Shown in pieces: positions 6,505-7,850 of a stretch of DNA of 7,850 nt. A program made the translations under genes and the position numbers. The notes beneath the pieces are model-generated. The model worked only from the letters and a program-made list of their open reading frames with translations. It was not told the DNA's origin and made no database searches. Every line of letters begins with the position of its first letter. Position 1 is the first letter of the stretch. This stretch comes from Candidatus Pacearchaeota archaeon (GTDB taxonomy: Archaea; Nanoarchaeota; Nanoarchaeia; Pacearchaeales; GW2011-AR1), in contig NZER01000399.1 in NCBI GenBank assembly GCA_002690445.1, forward strand, positions 1 through 7,850. The letters are read 5' to 3'.

Positions 6505-6608
6505 GTAATTACAGTAAAATTTATGCATATCACAAAATTGAGTACTGGATCCAAACACTAAATTAGATACTATCGCTAGTGAGATTATCCCCTAACAAAT
6601 ACAATATA

Positions 6609-6667
6609 CTATATAAAGCTATATATATTTATATAGTATTACTTCCATATATAGCTATATAAAGCTA
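6609..6667. repeat. Direct repeat CTATATAAAGCTA and TATATAG/CTATATA palindrome
   Basis: CTATATAAAGCTA occurs at 6609-6621 and 6655-6667. The second copy overlaps a perfect 14-bp palindrome, TATATAGCTATATA (6648-6661). The intervening sequence is almost pure A and T, as in easily melted DNA near origins. Confidence 0.5.
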
Positions 6668-6703
6668 AATTATTAATGGGCTGTATGTTTTACTATGTTA
6701 TAT

Positions 6704-6736
6704 GATTATATAAGCTTAAAAGATTATATAAGCTTA
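6704..6736. repeat. Tandem 15-bp repeat GATTATATAAGCTTA
   Basis: Exact copies at 6704-6718 and 6722-6736 have an 18-base period. Each holds the palindrome TAAGCTTA. The period is close to, but not equal to, two helical turns. Function is unknown; a protein-binding array is possible. Confidence 0.6.
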
Positions 6737-6780
6737 TTGTTTTATATATTAGTTATAGATCTATAGCAGGATATTATGAG

Positions 6781-6820
6781 TATAAAAAAAGGGACCTAAA
6801 TTAATAGATCCCTTTTTATA
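6781..6820. terminator. Bidirectional intrinsic terminator
   Basis: AAAAAAAGGGA (6784-6794) pairs with TCCCTTTTT (6809-6817), flanked by TATA on both sides. A further CT/AG pair inside (6796-6797 with 6806-6807) closes an eight-base loop. On the minus strand the stem is followed by seven T, and on the plus strand by five T. It lies 22 bases past the last gene of the leftward operon, which it should terminate. Confidence 0.8.
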
Positions 6821-6841
6821 ATGTACTGGTATTACTTGCAG

Positions 6842-6940
6842 CTATTCACGTTTGTTCATTATACTAGATATAAATAATATCAGGCCTAATTTACCCAATA
6901 TAACTAATAGTACTATTATCCAGGGTGTAAGTATATCCAT
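6842..6940 (-). CDS. Small single-pass membrane peptide (32 aa)
   Basis: This 32-aa frame starts at ATG 6940, sharing one base with the stop of the preceding gene (TAATG), and ends with TAG at 6842-6844. Nearly all of it is a hydrophobic segment: MDILTPWIIVLLVILG, one lysine, then LGLILFISSIM, followed by the charged tail N-K-R-E. An acidic residue near the start and basic residues at the end are consistent with one transmembrane helix, with the charged tail probably cytoplasmic. There is no ribosome site of its own, so expression would depend on coupling. It is the last gene before the terminator. Small membrane peptides like this in phages include holin-like and host-membrane modifiers, but there is no family evidence for either. 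The coupling and the coherent hydrophobic design are the reasons to call it real. Confidence 0.6.
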   Translation of the reverse strand: MDILTPWIIVLLVILGKLGLILFISSIMNKRE

Positions 6941-7167
6941 TATATTAGTTGTATGTAATAGTTTGGATATATACCCTTTAATGTATCTAGCTTTATAAAG
7001 CCTTTATCACAATATAGTACGCGTTCAGCTTTATATACTCTACATAATTTATCATCTATGCATATATAATTAGATGATGTAGTAGAATAGAAGCTATCTT
7101 TATTATTTTTTGCTATATGTAAGAATTTATATTTTTTTGATTCATAACATAATTTTTCTAAATTCAT
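6940..7167 (-). CDS. Hypothetical small phage protein (75 aa)
   Basis: I do not recognise this 75-aa protein. It begins with MNLEKLCYESKKYKF, contains a central ICIDDKLCRVYKAERVLYC segment and ends in a tyrosine-rich tail (YPNYYIQLI). Four cysteines (7, 36, 42 and 53) are spread out without a CxxC pair. The alternating hydrophobic and charged residues suggest a small beta-rich fold. The start ATG overlaps the preceding stop as ATGA, and AAAGGGGA lies four bases upstream (about 7172-7179), giving both coupling and a ribosome site. The stop shares a base with the next start. It is likely an early or accessory gene of the leftward operon. Confidence 0.7.
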   Translation of the reverse strand: MNLEKLCYESKKYKFLHIAKNNKDSFYSTTSSNYICIDDKLCRVYKAERVLYCDKGFIKLDTLKGIYPNYYIQLI

Positions 7168-7349
7168 TGGTTCCCCTTTTTTTGGTGGTGTATGGTTTCA
7201 GTATATAAGTATCTTACAAAATCATCTAATGTACAATCATATACTTTTGTTTCTTTAATGAATGAACAAAATAATTCTATTAAATTTTCATTTTGTTCTT
7301 CAAACCATTGTTCAAAAGATAATATTTTCAGTTTGTTTTTTGGTTTCAT
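7164..7349 (-). CDS. Hypothetical small acidic phage protein (61 aa)
   Basis: This 61-aa protein is helical and acidic: LSFEQWFEEQNENLIELFCSF, then a short linker, then CTLDDFVRYLYTET. The pattern 'S-F-E-x-W-x-E-E-x', followed by an acidic helix and 'D-F-V-x-Y-L-Y', is a familiar style among unnamed small proteins of marine and T7-like phages. I can give no function. The leader AAAAAAGGGGAACTAATG provides a ribosome site, and the start lies 16 bases past the stop of the upstream Gp88-like gene. The stop overlaps the next start (ATGA). It is part of the leftward accessory operon. Confidence 0.72.
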   Translation of the reverse strand: MKPKNKLKILSFEQWFEEQNENLIELFCSFIKETKVYDCTLDDFVRYLYTETIHHQKKGNQ

Positions 7350-7365
7350 TAGTTCCCCTTTTTTA

Positions 7366-7850
7366 TTAGTTTATAGTTATTGTATTATTATATAGTACAA
7401 ATCCAGTATTATCTTTTTTAGCGTCACCTTTGGCCGTTAGGCCGCATATAACACCGCCTTTATCATTAAATCTAAGGTCGTTTTTATCCGCGTCAATAAC
7501 TGGTATTTCTATACTTACATTGCCTACGGTAAAATTTTGGACCTTTGGAAGGTCTTTATATACCGCAGCAACGCGGACACCAGTCATTAAAGCTTCGAAT
7601 GCTTCATTATGATTATTTTCCGATAATGAGAAGGTTAAATCATAATTACTAGGTAAATTATCATAATTTCTTTTATCTAGTGGGAATTTAGTATAATCAT
7701 AAAACTGGACTGTTTTAAAAGCTTGTAACATTGTTTTATGTTTTCCGTTATAATTGAAACGGATATTTTCCCAGCGTAAATCCGATGTTCCGTTTAATCT
7801 TACTACAGGAGTCAAATTTAATTTATCCGCTTTTTTTATTAGTTTTATTA
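7366..7850 (-). CDS. Gp88-family phage protein, N-terminus beyond the window edge
   Basis: The frame is open from base 7850 to a stop at 7366-7368, leaving about 161 codons; the true start lies outside. A TTG at 7815 is in frame, but the reading frame continues upstream in family style, so it is not the start. The sequence matches the C-terminal half of the Gene product 88 family (first described in mycobacteriophage; function unknown) in order: V-V-R-L-N-G-T-S-D-L-R-W-E, then QFYDYTKFP, NYDLTFSLSENN, V-R-V-A-A-V-Y, I-P-V-I-D-A-D-K-N-D-L-R-F, G-V-I-C-G-L-T-A-K-G-D-A-K-K-D and T-G-F-V. The cysteine-bearing N-terminal part typical of the family would lie off the window. Codons such as GCG, GCC and GGC are more common here than in the head genes. 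It heads the visible part of a leftward operon with three small genes. Confidence 0.82.
   Translation of the reverse strand, partial: IKLIKKADKLNLTPVVRLNGTSDLRWENIRFNYNGKHKTMLQAFKTVQFYDYTKFPLDKRNYDNLPSNYDLTFSLSENNHNEAFEALMTGVRVAAVYKDLPKVQNFTVGNVSIEIPVIDADKNDLRFNDKGGVICGLTAKGDAKKDNTGFVLYNNTITIN

Larger units (their letters stand above)
6268..6780. other. Gene-free AT-rich region rich in palindromes and repeats
   Basis: No convincing gene lies here; open frames are at most about 22 codons and lack ribosome sites, apart from a doubtful 17-codon frame at 6332-6385 on the minus strand. No tRNA is seen. The region contains the sites listed separately: direct repeats near 6267-6339, a GC-rich pyrimidine island at about 6371-6405, TGGTAT/ATACCA words at 6434-6504, TATATAG/CTATATA and CTATATAAAGCTA copies at 6609-6667, GATTATATAAGCTTA copies at 6704-6736 and a TATAGATCTATA palindrome at 6754-6765. 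It separates the leftward small-terminase gene from the terminator of the right-hand operon. Likely roles are replication origin, packaging site or promoter/operator region. Confidence 0.6.

Noticed and set aside
6443..6528. Two 21-22 codon frames, one on each strand
   Set aside because: They are very short, have no ribosome site, and overlap each other inside a repeat-rich AT region; chance is sufficient.
6420..6780. CRISPR array or tRNA
   Set aside because: The repeats are short, irregularly spaced and AT-only in character without spacers, and no cloverleaf-like arrangement or CCA-compatible acceptor was seen.

Overview
The window is a piece of an AT-rich tailed double-stranded DNA virus (Caudoviricetes): large terminase, portal, scaffold, major capsid protein, two Mu-like head proteins and a probable small terminase are all recognisable. 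No integrase, lysis or tail gene is visible. Most genes have Shine-Dalgarno sites (the capsid has AAGGAG) and one clear stem-loop/T-tract terminator is present. This fits a low-GC bacterial host. ATA, AGA and AGG codons are frequent and several TATA-like boxes occur, so an archaeal host is not formally excluded. The host cannot be named from this sequence.

Layout, left to right. 1-888 (minus) is a major capsid gene that runs off the left edge. It is preceded by a coiled-coil scaffold gene (968-1510, minus). An 88-bp divergent control region (1511-1598) holds a perfect 21-bp dyad and a consensus-like DnaA box lying on the terminase start codon. From there a compact rightward operon runs: terminase large subunit, portal, an 82-aa protein of unknown role, a Mu gpG-like virion morphogenesis protein and a Mu gpF-like head protein. 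All its joints are overlaps (4, 83, 11 and 1 nt). The operon meets a convergent minus-strand gene (5608-6267) for a helix-turn-helix, small-terminase-like protein; the two coding regions overlap by 20 nt.

6268-6780 is a gene-free, very AT-rich stretch. It is packed with palindromes, TGGTAT/ATACCA repeats and short direct repeats around one GC-rich island, so it is a candidate origin, packaging or operator region. To its right a leftward operon enters from beyond the window edge: a Gp88-family protein (N-terminus missing), a 61-aa protein, a 75-aa protein and a 32-aa single-pass membrane peptide. These are joined by tight start/stop spacing and end at a terminator at 6781-6820.

Functionally, the small and large terminase subunits would recognise and pump DNA through the portal into a procapsid built from scaffold and capsid protein. 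The gpF- and gpG-like proteins would complete the head and connector. The unusual point is that this single assembly pathway is split into three transcription units on opposing strands. No entirely new defence or mobile system was recognised. The most unusual parts are the two noncoding control regions and the small accessory operon.
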